Source: Lysobacter capsici (lineage in GTDB: Bacteria; Pseudomonadota; Gammaproteobacteria; Xanthomonadales; Xanthomonadaceae). Taken from it: a stretch of 64,000 nucleotides of DNA. Below, one piece after another: positions 1 through 7,511 of this stretch; the stretch's first letter is position 1, and each line of letters begins with the position of its first letter. The stretch covers positions 2,728,001 through 2,792,000 of the forward strand of contig NZ_CP076103.1 in the NCBI RefSeq assembly GCF_018732085.1, read 5' to 3'. A program made the translations under genes and the position numbers. The notes below the pieces were generated by a model. It was given only the letters and a program-made list of their open reading frames with translations, ran no database searches and was not told where the DNA came from.

Positions 1-3000
1 GGACCCGGCGCTGGCGTTGGGCGAGGTCGCGCCAGACCACGGCGTTGACCATGCCGTCTTCGTCTTCCAGGCTCAGGAAGGTCACGCCGCTGGAGGTTTC
101 GGGTTGCTGGCGCACGGTCACCAGGCCGGCGAAACGCACCCGGCTGCCGTGCGCGGTCTTGTGCAGTTGCGAGGAGCGTCGGCACTGCCGCGCATGCAGG
201 GCGCTGCGCAACAACGACAGCGGATGCCGGCCCAGGGTGGTGCCGAGCAGGGCGTAATCGGCCTGCACGTCTTCGCCGGCGGTCGGTAGCGGCAGCGCCA
301 CCTTGGCTTCGTCGCGGGCGATACCGGCGAACAGCGGCAGTTGCGTGTCGATGCCGGCCACTGCCCAGCGCGCGCGATGACGATGGCCGGCGAGGGCGCG
401 CAGGGCACCTGCGTCGGCGAGCAAGGCGCGCACGCGCGGGTCGATCGCCGCGCGCAGGCACAGGTCTTCGAAGTCGCGCCATGGCGCGCGCGCGCGCGCG
501 TCGCTGATGCGATCGGCCGAGGCTTCGTCGAAGCCGCCGATCAGGCGCAGGCCCATGCGGATCGCGTGCGGATGCTTGTTGCCGCTGCCGCCCGGAATGC
601 TTTCCAGGGTGCAGTCCCAGTCGCTGTAACGCACGTCGACCGGCAGCACGGTCACGCCGTTGCGGCGCGCGTCCTGCAGGATCTGGCCGTGGGTGTAGAA
701 GCCCATCGGCATCGAGTTGATGATGCCGCAGGCGAAGGCGGCCGGGTGGTAGTACTTGAGCCAGCAGCTGACGTAGGCGATCAGGGCGAAGCTGGCCGCG
801 TGCGATTCGGGGAAGCCGTAGCTGCCGAAGCCCTTGATCTGTTCGAAGATGCGATGGGCGAAGTCTTCGGTGTAGTGGTTCTTTATCATTCCCTTCAACA
901 GTTTTTCGCGATGCGGCTCCAGGCCGCCATGTCGCTTCCAGGCCGCCATGCAGCGACGCAACTGATCGGCTTCGCCGGGCGTGTAGTCGGCCGCGACGAT
1001 GGCGATCTGCATGACCTGTTCCTGGAACAAAGGCACGCCGAGCGTCCGCGACAGCACTTTTTCCAATGCTTCCGATGGATATTCGACCGGCTCCAACTTT
1101 TTGCGGCGACGCAGGTACGGATTGACCATGTCGCCCTGAATCGGCCCGGGCCGCACGATCGCGATCTCGATCACCAGGTCGTAGAAATTCCTCGGCCTCA
1201 AACGCGGCAACATCGACATCTGCGCGCGCGATTCGATCTGGAACACGCCGACGGTGTCGGCCTCGCAGATCATGTCGTAGACCTTCTCATCGTCGTCGTG
1301 TTGCATGATCGTCGGCATGTCCAGGCCGCGAATGCCCTGGGTTTCCAGCGAGGCGAGAGTCTTGCGCACCGCGGTCAGCATGCCCAGCGCCAGGCAATCG
1401 ACCTTGAGCAGGCCCATCGCGTCGAGATCGTCCTTGTCCCACTGCACGATGGTGCGATCGTCCATCGCCGCGTTCTCGACCGGCACCAGGGTGTGCAGCG
1501 GCCGCTCGGAGATCACGAAGCCGCCCGGATGCTGCGACAGATGCCGCGGGAACGCGTTCTCGACCAGGATCGCGGTCAGCGCGAGCACATTGCGCAGCAA
1601 CGGCGATTCCGGATCGAGGCCGCGTTCGCGCAACTGTTCGGGCAGCGGTACGCCCTCGCTCCAGCGGTCCAGGGTGCGCGCGAGTTCGCTGATCTGGTCC
1701 TGCGGCATCCCCAAGGCCGCGGCGACGTTGCGGATCGCGCTGCGGCCGCGGTAGCTGATCGCCACCGCGGTCAGCGCCGCGCGCTCGCGGCCGTAGCGGG
1801 TGAAGACGTATTGCAAGACTTCTTCGCGCCGTTCGTGTTCGAAATCCACGTCGATGTCGGGCGGCTCGTTGCGCTCGACCGACATGAAGCGTTCGAACAG
1901 CATGCCCATGCGGGTCGGATCGATCTCGGTGATGCCCAGCGCATAGCACACGACCGAGTTCGCGGCCGAGCCACGGCCCTGGCACAGGATCTTCTCCGAT
2001 CGCGCGTACTCGACGATGTCGTGAACGGTCAGGAAGTACGACTCGTAGTTCAATTTTCCGATGATCCCCAACTCGTGTTCGATCTGCTGGCTGGACTCGG
2101 CTGGAACGCCGGTGGGCCAGCGTCTGGCCGCGCCGATCGCGACCAGTTTGGGCAGCCAGCTTTTCGCGGTTTCGCCGGCCGGCACCAGTTCGTTCGGATA
2201 GCGGTAATCGATGCCGCGCTTGAGATCGAAACCGATGCAGCGCTCGGCGATGCGCACGGTCTGCGCGAGCATCGCTGCGGGATAGATCGCCTTGAGCGCC
2301 TTACGGATGCGCAGATGCCGCTCGCCGTTGGGAAACAGACGATCGCCGGCTTCGGCGACGGTGGTGTGGTGGCGGACCGCGGTCAATACGTCCTGCAGCG
2401 GGCGGCGCGCGCGTTCGTGCATATGCACGTCGCCGGCGGCGACCGTGGGCAGGTCGTGACGCGCGGCCAGTTGCGTCAGCGCGGCCAGGCGCGCGTCGTC
2501 GTGGCCGCGATGCAGTTCGACCGCGAGCCAGGCGCGATCGGCGAAGTGAGTACGCAACCACCGCGCATGCCGATCGTCGTCGCTGCCGCCGTCGGGCACC
2601 CACAGCGCCAGCAGGTTCGCGCAATGCGCCTGCACATCTTCGATCAGGCAGCAGTATTCGCCTTTCTTCGCGCGTCGGCGGGCGATCGTGATCAGACGGC
2701 ACAGGTCGGTGTAGGCGTCCGAGCCGGTGACCAAGAGCACCAGCTTCGGTCCGTTCTCGACTCGAAACTCGCTGCCGACGATCAACTTCAACCCCGTTCG
2801 TTTCGAAGCCTGCCAGGCGCGCACGATCCCGGCTAGCGAGCATTCGTCGGTGATCGCCAGCGAGTGATAGCCCAGGGCCTGAGCGCGATCGAATAGTTCG
2901 TCGGCCAGCGAAGCGCCGCGCTGGAAACTGAAGGCCGACAGGCAATGCAGCTCGGCGTAGTCGGGCAGGGTGGATGAGATCATCGGCCGCGCGATGTTCA

Positions 3001-3001
3001 T
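1..3001 (-). CDS. dnaE2: Error-prone DNA polymerase DnaE2 (3' end outside window)
   Basis: This is the catalytic subunit of the SOS mutasome, a C-family polymerase that performs damage-induced mutagenic translesion synthesis together with ImuA and ImuB. About 1000 codons are visible. The N-terminus reads as a PHP domain (YAELHCLSAFSFQRGAS, then LAITDECSLAGIVRAW). The last visible codons encode the OB-fold tail (GVTFLSLEDEDGMVNAVVW), so I estimate that only some 50-80 residues lie beyond the window edge. The ATG at 3001 forms an ATGA overlap with the imuB stop codon; a second in-frame ATG is at 2983. It is the last gene of lexA-imuA-imuB-dnaE2, all on one strand with gaps of 10 bp or less, and so probably under the lexA operator. 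Family assignment is firm; the exact start is slightly uncertain. Confidence 0.95.
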   Translation of the reverse strand, partial: MNIARPMISSTLPDYAELHCLSAFSFQRGASLADELFDRAQALGYHSLAITDECSLAGIVRAWQASKRTGLKLIVGSEFRVENGPKLVLLVTGSDAYTDLCRLITIARRRAKKGEYCCLIEDVQAHCANLLALWVPDGGSDDDRHARWLRTHFADRAWLAVELHRGHDDARLAALTQLAARHDLPTVAAGDVHMHERARRPLQDVLTAVRHHTTVAEAGDRLFPNGERHLRIRKALKAIYPAAMLAQTVRIAERCIGFDLKRGIDYRYPNELVPAGETAKSWLPKLVAIGAARRWPTGVPAESSQQIEHELGIIGKLNYESYFLTVHDIVEYARSEKILCQGRGSAANSVVCYALGITEIDPTRMGMLFERFMSVERNEPPDIDVDFEHERREEVLQYVFTRYGRERAALTAVAISYRGRSAIRNVAAALGMPQDQISELARTLDRWSEGVPLPEQLRERGLDPESPLLRNVLALTAILVENAFPRHLSQHPGGFVISERPLHTLVPVENAAMDDRTIVQWDKDDLDAMGLLKVDCLALGMLTAVRKTLASLETQGIRGLDMPTIMQHDDDEKVYDMICEADTVGVFQIESRAQMSMLPRLRPRNFYDLVIEIAIVRPGPIQGDMVNPYLRRRKKLEPVEYPSEALEKVLSRTLGVPLFQEQVMQIAIVAADYTPGEADQLRRCMAAWKRHGGLEPHREKLLKGMIKNHYTEDFAHRIFEQIKGFGSYGFPESHAASFALIAYVSCWLKYYHPAAFACGIINSMPMGFYTHGQILQDARRNGVTVLPVDVRYSDWDCTLESIPGGSGNKHPHAIRMGLRLIGGFDEASADRISDARARAPWRDFEDLCLRAAIDPRVRALLADAGALRALAGHRHRARWAVAGIDTQLPLFAGIARDEAKVALPLPTAGEDVQADYALLGTTLGRHPLSLLRSALHARQCRRSSQLHKTAHGSRVRFAGLVTVRQQPETSSGVTFLSLEDEDGMVNAVVWRDLAQRQRRV

Positions 3002-4446
3002 GCGAACCAGCCGTGCAAGGTCAGCGCGCCGTCGCCGCCGGCATCGCGATAGGCCCAGGCGCGTTGGCCTTTGACGGTTTCGACCAGGTAGTAGTCGCGG
3101 CGCACGTCGTCCTGGTCCCACCAGCCCGATTCGATGCGCTCGGGGCCGGCGAGAATGCGCGCGAGCGGTTCGCGCAGCGGTTCGGGCTCGATCAGCAGCC
3201 AGCCTGGGCGGGCCGTATTCGTCGGCGCCGAAACGGGTTTGTTCGAACGCGTCGGCGCGTCGCCCGACACCTTGCGCCAGGCGCGTTCGGGGCGATGATC
3301 GGGATGCACGGCCAGGCCCTGCACGCCGTCGTCGCCGAGCCGCGCGCGCAGACGCTCGCGCAATTGCGCCCACGGCAGCGCCTGCTGCGGGCGTGGATCG
3401 AACAGGTCGCGGCTGGCCGGCACGAACGGCGGCAGTTGCTCGGCGAGCAGGCGCAGGCCGACCACCGGCGCGGGAATCCGCGCCTGTTGCAGGCGCCCGC
3501 GCGCGAGTTCGAACAGCATCGCCGCATCGCGCTCGGGCGCGAGCAGGCCGACCGCGACTTCGCTGTGCGGCAATTGCGGACGATGCGGATGGCGTTCGTG
3601 TTCGAGGATCAGGGTGAAGCGTTCGACCCCGCCGTCGCGGCCGGACAGGTACGCGGCGAGGTCGGCGGTGAGCCGGCGCAGCGGGAACAGCAGCGCCTGG
3701 CTGGATTCGACTTCGTGGCCGAGTTCGATGCGCGCATCGAAGGCGTCGGGCGGCTGGAAATAGGTTAGCAGCGGCGTCGCCGCGCCGTGCAGCGCGTCCA
3801 GATGGGTCAGCACGTGCTGGCCGAACCGTCGCGCCAGCGGCGCGCGCGGCAATGCCTGCACCGAGCCGAGCCGGCGCAAGCCCATGCGTTGCAGCGCCTG
3901 CACCGTGTCGGCATCGAAGCCGCAGCGCTCCAGCGGCATTTTCGCCAGCGCCGGAATCAGTCTGTCGTCGTCGAAACACAGGCCGTCGCGGATATTGGTC
4001 AGCGCGCGCGCGGCCTGCGGATTCGGCGCGGCGGCCATGCGATGGCGGAAGCCGAGTTCGTGCAGTTCCGCGGCCAGGCGCTGGCGCAGTTCCGGCCAAG
4101 CGCCGAACAGGCTGCGGCTGCGGCCGATCTCGAACACCAGCGCATGCGCGAACTGGGTGCTGACCTGCGAGCTGTAGCCGTAGGCCCAGGCGGCGAGCAG
4201 GCCGCGCGCGTGTTCGACCGCGGCGGGATCGTGCTCGACGGTCTGGAAACCGTCGACGATCGCCTGCGCCGCGATCAACGGCATGTTCGGCTTGAGCCCC
4301 AGCGCGCGCGCGGCCTCGTTGACCGCGTACAGGCGGCGCCGCGCATGCGGCCCGTCGACCAGCACCAAGGCGCGCTCGGGATGCGGGTGATTGCGAAGGA
4401 CCACATCCATCGCCAATTGCGGCAGCAGCAGGCAGGCCCAGCGCAT
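2998..4446 (-). CDS. imuB: ImuB, Y-family-like DNA polymerase subunit of the SOS mutasome
   Basis: The 482-residue protein has the Y-family polymerase fold, but the N-terminus (MRWACLLLPQLAMDVV) lacks the usual acidic DxDxFFA-type catalytic motif. This fits the known role of ImuB as a non-catalytic adaptor that links DnaE2 to the beta clamp and ImuA. The helix-hairpin-helix-like part (ALQRMGLRRLGSVQALPRAP, about residue 185) and the C-terminal ImuB tail are present. It starts 10 bp after imuA and its TGA overlaps the dnaE2 ATG, which implies translational coupling. The absence of the acidic residues is seen in the sequence; the adaptor role is taken from the family. Confidence 0.93.
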   Translation of the reverse strand: MRWACLLLPQLAMDVVLRNHPHPERALVLVDGPHARRRLYAVNEAARALGLKPNMPLIAAQAIVDGFQTVEHDPAAVEHARGLLAAWAYGYSSQVSTQFAHALVFEIGRSRSLFGAWPELRQRLAAELHELGFRHRMAAAPNPQAARALTNIRDGLCFDDDRLIPALAKMPLERCGFDADTVQALQRMGLRRLGSVQALPRAPLARRFGQHVLTHLDALHGAATPLLTYFQPPDAFDARIELGHEVESSQALLFPLRRLTADLAAYLSGRDGGVERFTLILEHERHPHRPQLPHSEVAVGLLAPERDAAMLFELARGRLQQARIPAPVVGLRLLAEQLPPFVPASRDLFDPRPQQALPWAQLRERLRARLGDDGVQGLAVHPDHRPERAWRKVSGDAPTRSNKPVSAPTNTARPGWLLIEPEPLREPLARILAGPERIESGWWDQDDVRRDYYLVETVKGQRAWAYRDAGGDGALTLHGWFA

Positions 4447-4456
4447 GAGGTCGGGC

Positions 4457-5326
4457 TCAGCGCGGGTGCAGCAGGGTCAGCGCGGGCGCGGGACGCGGCG
4501 CTGGCGGCGTGGGCTCGCCGGGGGCTTGATTCGCGGCGTTGTGCTCGATTCGCAATCCGGCCGACGTCACGGCTGCGGCACGCGGGCGGCTGTTGCGCAG
4601 CGGTGCGATGACGCCGCCGCGTTCGACCGGCGTGGCTTCGATGCGTATCGCTTCGCTTCGTGCCGGCTCGTTTCGTATCGGTTCGATCGCCGATGCAGGC
4701 GCATGGCTCGCATGCGCGAACGCGATGGGCTTGCTCGGAACATTGCCGCCGCGGCACTTGAGCACGCGCAGTTGCCGCGGCGCGCTGTCGATCGCGATGC
4801 GCAACGCGGCCGGCGACGGATTGCGCGCGGCGGCCATGTCGCGCAGGGCGAAGCCGAGGCATTGGCCGGTTTCGGCGGCGACCTGCAAACGACGCAGCAC
4901 GCGATCGTCGGCGCGCTGCGGCCAGCACAGCACCGCAGCGCAGGCGCCCGAACGCAGGCATTGTTCGGCCGCCCACAACGCGTCGCGATGGCGCGCGCGG
5001 ATGATCTGCAGCCGCGGCAGGGCGACGCCGGCGTCGCGCCATGCGGCTGGATAAGGCAGGTACGGCGGGTCTACCAAGACGATCATGCCGCCGTCTTGCG
5101 CCTGCGATAAACGCGCCAGGGTCGGCCATAGCAGTTCGAGTTCGCCGACGCCGGCGCTGGGCAGCAGCAGTTCGGTCAACGCGGCCTCGGGCCAGCCGCC
5201 GATCGGCAATGCGGCATCGAGCGCGGCGTGTCCGGTCGGTTGCGCCGACGGCGCGAGGTTCGGCGATTGCCCGCGCCAGACCCGGCGCGAACTGATCAGG
5301 CTGTCGAGGGCGATGAGCTTGCCCAT
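4457..5326 (-). CDS. imuA: ImuA, RecA/SulA-like accessory protein of translesion synthesis
   Basis: The 289-residue protein has the ImuA pattern: a short N-terminus, TGHAALDAALPIGGWPEAALTELL, then LELLWPTLARL and a Walker-B-like hydrophobic strand (GMIVLVDPPYLPYPAAW). ImuA is required for DnaE2/ImuB-dependent mutagenesis; in other species it interacts with RecA and ImuB. The C-terminal 90 residues are low in complexity (Arg, Ala and Pro rich) and are probably disordered. The gene starts 4 bp after the lexA stop codon and ends 10 bp before imuB. Its position between lexA and imuB is the classic SOS mutagenesis cassette order. Confidence 0.9.
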   Translation of the reverse strand: MGKLIALDSLISSRRVWRGQSPNLAPSAQPTGHAALDAALPIGGWPEAALTELLLPSAGVGELELLWPTLARLSQAQDGGMIVLVDPPYLPYPAAWRDAGVALPRLQIIRARHRDALWAAEQCLRSGACAAVLCWPQRADDRVLRRLQVAAETGQCLGFALRDMAAARNPSPAALRIAIDSAPRQLRVLKCRGGNVPSKPIAFAHASHAPASAIEPIRNEPARSEAIRIEATPVERGGVIAPLRNSRPRAAAVTSAGLRIEHNAANQAPGEPTPPAPRPAPALTLLHPR

Positions 5327-5330
5327 TCGA

Positions 5331-5954
5331 TCAGCCCCGGCGCACCAGGCCGCAGTAGATGCCTTCGATCGCGAAGTCGGCGTCGGCCGCGATCAGGATC
5401 GGCGCGTAATCGGGATTGCGCGGCAGCAGGGCGATGCCGTCGGCATCGATGCGCAGGCGCTTGATGGTGATTTCGTCGGCGATGCGCGCGACCACGGTCT
5501 GGCCGTTGCGCGCGTCGCGGGTGCGATGCACGGCGACCAGGTCGCCGTCGAGAATGCCGTCCTCGCGCATCGAATCGCCTTTGACCCGCAGCAGGTAGTC
5601 CGGGCGCGGCGAAAACAGCAGGCGATCGATCAGCACATGGGTTTCGGCTTCGGCATCGGCGCCGATCGGCGGGCCGGCGGCGACCCGGCCGAGGATCGGC
5701 AGGTCCAGGCGCGCGTCGTCGCGGGCGGCGGAGCGGGTTGGCCCGGGCTCGATCAGCCGGATGCCGCGCGCCCGGCCCGGCAGCAGTTCGATCAGCCCCT
5801 GCGCCTGCAAGGCCTGCAGGTGGTAGCCGGCCGAGCGGTTCTGGCGGAAACCGAAGTGGGCCGCGATCTCCTGCTGCGACGGCGGCATGCCGTCGGCGGC
5901 GATGCGTTCGCGCAGGTAGGTCAGGAGGGCGCGGCGGAGGTCGGTCAGGCTCAT
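5331..5954 (-). CDS. lexA: LexA repressor of the SOS response
   Basis: The 207-residue protein has an N-terminal winged helix (PPSQQEIAAHFGFRQNRSAGYHL) and a C-terminal self-cleaving peptidase S24 domain. The Ala93-Gly94 cleavage site (GRVAAGPP), the catalytic Ser128 (GDSMREDG) and Lys165 (EITIKRL) are all visible. RecA on single-stranded DNA triggers autocleavage and derepression. It heads lexA-imuA-imuB-dnaE2. The ATG at 5954 has no Shine-Dalgarno sequence; the bases before it form an operator and -10 element (separate entry). Some Xanthomonadaceae carry two LexA proteins; this copy, linked to imuAB-dnaE2, is probably the mutagenesis-linked one, but I cannot see whether another exists. Confidence 0.96.
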   Translation of the reverse strand: MSLTDLRRALLTYLRERIAADGMPPSQQEIAAHFGFRQNRSAGYHLQALQAQGLIELLPGRARGIRLIEPGPTRSAARDDARLDLPILGRVAAGPPIGADAEAETHVLIDRLLFSPRPDYLLRVKGDSMREDGILDGDLVAVHRTRDARNGQTVVARIADEITIKRLRIDADGIALLPRNPDYAPILIAADADFAIEGIYCGLVRRG

Positions 5955-5989
5955 GTACTAATATTAGTAATAAAAAGATGTGCCGGTAA
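5955..5989 (-). promoter_or_regulatory. lexA promoter with embedded LexA-type operator, apparently leaderless
   Basis: A perfect 14-bp palindrome, TACTAATATTAGTA, lies at 5956-5969, one base before the lexA ATG. On the minus strand TAATAT sits at -12 to -7 relative to the A of the ATG, and TTACCG (5984-5989) lies 17 bp further upstream as a weak -35. This geometry puts transcription start at or next to the start codon and puts the operator over the -10. The TTAG/TACTA half-site style resembles published Xanthomonas LexA sites; binding here is inferred. Confidence 0.75.
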
Positions 5990-6192
5990 GACTTGCCGGG
6001 TGCAGCCGACGGATGGTGGGCCGAGGGGGCACGGTATGGGTTCGGTGGAGATTGCGTGGCTGGGGTCTCGCGGGATGAGATCGGACAGGGGCGTCCGCGT
6101 GCGCTTGTGCGGCATCTGCAATGTTCAAAAAACCGTTATGGATCATGAGGATGTGCCTGTTCCGCTGCGGACGCCGGCGAGCATGGTGGCGT

Positions 6193-6224
6193 GGTCGCGG
6201 CTTGCGCCGCTCCTACAGGGGGCC
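6193..6224. repeat. Interspersed GTAGGAGCGG repeat, isolated copy
   Basis: The stretch reads, on the opposite strand, CCCTGTAGGAGCGGCGCAAG followed by CCGCGACC. It matches three copies between hrcA and grpE (36742-37027), so it is a dispersed intergenic repeat of about 30 bp with an internal GC-rich dyad. It lies in the lexA-gbsR intergenic region (5955-6318), where apart from the two promoters I see nothing else. Confidence 0.75.
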
Positions 6225-6262
6225 GCTGTGGAGGCGTTTCCGACGAACGGGGCTGTGAGGTG

Positions 6263-6307
6263 TTGACTCGTTCCGGTTACTTCTTTAATTTCTGTCTAAA
6301 CAGAAAT
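6263..6307 (+). promoter_or_regulatory. Promoter and palindromic operator of the GbsR-type regulator gene
   Basis: TTGACT (6263-6268) and TTTAAT (6285-6290), 16 bp apart, form a credible promoter. The 20-bp palindrome ATTTCTGTCTAAACAGAAAT (6288-6307) overlaps the -10 and the start point. A nearly identical palindrome lies in front of the downstream operon at 7016-7035. Overlap with the promoter suggests autorepression by the encoded regulator (inference). Confidence 0.72.
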
Positions 6308-6318
6308 AAGAGAAGTCC

Positions 6319-6987
6319 ATGTCGCTCAGCCCGCTCCAAGAACGTTTCATCCTCCACTGGGGCGAGATGGGCAGCCGTTGGGGCGTCAACCGCACCGTCG
6401 CCCAGATCCATGCGCTGCTGTTCCTCAGCGAGCGGGCGATCACCGCCGACGAGATCTGCGAGACCCTCAACCTGGCCCGTTCCAACGTCAGCACCAGCCT
6501 CAAGGAGCTGCAGAGCTGGAACCTGGCCCGGGTCACCCACGTGCTCGGCGACCGCCGCGATCATTTCGAAACCTACAAGGACGTGTGGGACATCTTCCGC
6601 GCGGTGGTGCAGGAGCGTCGCCGTCGCGAGATCGAGCCGACCTTGAGCATGCTGCGCACCGCCGTGCTCGACGGCGCCAACGCCGAAGTGGCGCCCGACC
6701 AGAACGATCCGCGCGACCAGCGCACCCTGGTGCGCATGCGCGAGGTGCTGGAGTTCATGGAGACCGGCACCAGCTGGATCGACGAAATGAACCGGCTCGA
6801 TCCCAAGACCCTGATCAAGCTGCTGAAGATGGGCGCGCGCATCCAGCAGTACGTGCGCGGCCCGGTCAAGCCGCTGCCGGCGCCGCAGGCCGCGGGCCAT
6901 GGCGTGCTGTTCGAGGACGACCTCGAGGCCGCGACCGACGCGCACCACGACACCCAGACCGATACGCCCGGCGATCGCCCGACCTAG
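6319..6987 (+). CDS. GbsR/MarR-type transcriptional regulator
   Basis: The 222-residue protein begins LSPLQERFILHWGEMGSRWGVNRTVAQIHALLFLS and continues with a winged helix (ADEICETLNLARSNVSTSLKEL, about 53-74), the pattern of GbsR-like regulators, a MarR-related family. The C-terminal half (about 95-180) is helical and probably dimerises; the last 30 residues are acidic and disordered. The ATG at 6319 lies 7 bases after an AGAGAAG ribosome-binding site. It precedes, in the same direction, three genes of poorly known function, and the same palindrome occurs in front of both transcripts, so it probably controls itself and them. Its ligand is unknown. After the stop codon a CGCCC/GGGCG hairpin followed at a distance by seven T residues may be a weak terminator. 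Confidence 0.85.
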   Translation: MSLSPLQERFILHWGEMGSRWGVNRTVAQIHALLFLSERAITADEICETLNLARSNVSTSLKELQSWNLARVTHVLGDRRDHFETYKDVWDIFRAVVQERRRREIEPTLSMLRTAVLDGANAEVAPDQNDPRDQRTLVRMREVLEFMETGTSWIDEMNRLDPKTLIKLLKMGARIQQYVRGPVKPLPAPQAAGHGVLFEDDLEAATDAHHDTQTDTPGDRPT

Positions 6988-7015
6988 GGGCGCGCCGGCG
7001 TTTTTTTGCCTATCA

Positions 7016-7035
7016 ATTTCTGTAATTACCGAAAT
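7016..7035 (+). promoter_or_regulatory. Second GbsR-type palindromic operator, upstream of the DUF393 gene
   Basis: ATTTCTGTAATTACCGAAAT shares 15 of 20 positions with the palindrome at 6288-6307: ATTTCTGT is identical on the left and ACnGAAAT on the right. It lies 18 bp before the ATG of the DUF393 gene, inside the AT-rich patch where its promoter would be. Two matching palindromes, one in front of the regulator and one in front of its downstream operon, are the usual signature of a local regulator. Confidence 0.72.
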
Positions 7036-7052
7036 AACAGTAGAGGCCGATC

Positions 7053-7499
7053 ATGAAGAACAACCTGATCTCCCAACCAACCGTCGCCCCCGTCATCGCC
7101 CTGTACGACCGCGACTGCCCCTTGTGCCGCACCGAGATGCACCGGCTCAAGGCGCGCGACGGCCACGGCCGCCTGCAATTGGTCGACATCGCCGCGCCGG
7201 ACTTCGATGCGGCGCAGTGGGGTTTCCCGCTCGAGGCGATGCGCAACGCCCTGCATGTGCGCACCGCCGAAGGCGAATGGCGCATCGGCGTGCCCGGCAT
7301 CGCCGAGGCCTACCGGGCGGTCGGCCTGGGCTGGCTGACCTGGCCGCTGCGCGTGCCCGGCGCCGGGCGCATGGCCGCGCGCGCCTACCGCTGGATCGCG
7401 CCGAACCGCCACCGCGTGTCGCGCTGGCTCGGTTTCCGCGAAGCCGGCCACGAGCCCGGCCCGCGCTGCGACGACGGCCACTGCCCGACCCACTATTGA
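7053..7499 (+). CDS. DUF393 (DCC-type) thiol-disulfide oxidoreductase-like protein
   Basis: The 148-residue protein has the hallmark YDRDCPLCRTEM near residue 18-30, the DxxCxxC motif of the DCC/DUF393 family, a thioredoxin-like fold presumed to handle thiols. The second hallmark patch (GVPGIAEAYRAVGLGWLTWPLRVPG) follows, then a basic amphipathic region and a C-terminal CDDGHCPTHY that adds two more cysteines. There is no signal peptide. The gene is first of three (next starts 12 bp downstream) behind the GbsR-type operator. The natural substrate of this family is not established; membrane-associated redox work is a guess from its neighbour. Confidence 0.85.
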   Translation: MKNNLISQPTVAPVIALYDRDCPLCRTEMHRLKARDGHGRLQLVDIAAPDFDAAQWGFPLEAMRNALHVRTAEGEWRIGVPGIAEAYRAVGLGWLTWPLRVPGAGRMAARAYRWIAPNRHRVSRWLGFREAGHEPGPRCDDGHCPTHY

Positions 7500-7511
7500 G
7501 CGAGGCGCGTC

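Noticed and set aside
341..2836. Long plus-strand open frame of 831 codons opposite dnaE2
   Set aside because: It is the antisense shadow of the GC-rich dnaE2 gene: composition is rich in Ala, Arg, Gln and His, there is no family pattern, and dnaE2 on the other strand is certain.
6968..7007. Intrinsic terminator after the GbsR-type gene
   Set aside because: There is a T run of seven, but the only stem (CGCCC/GGGCG) is 8 bases away from it, so I mention it in the gene entry and do not list it as a feature.
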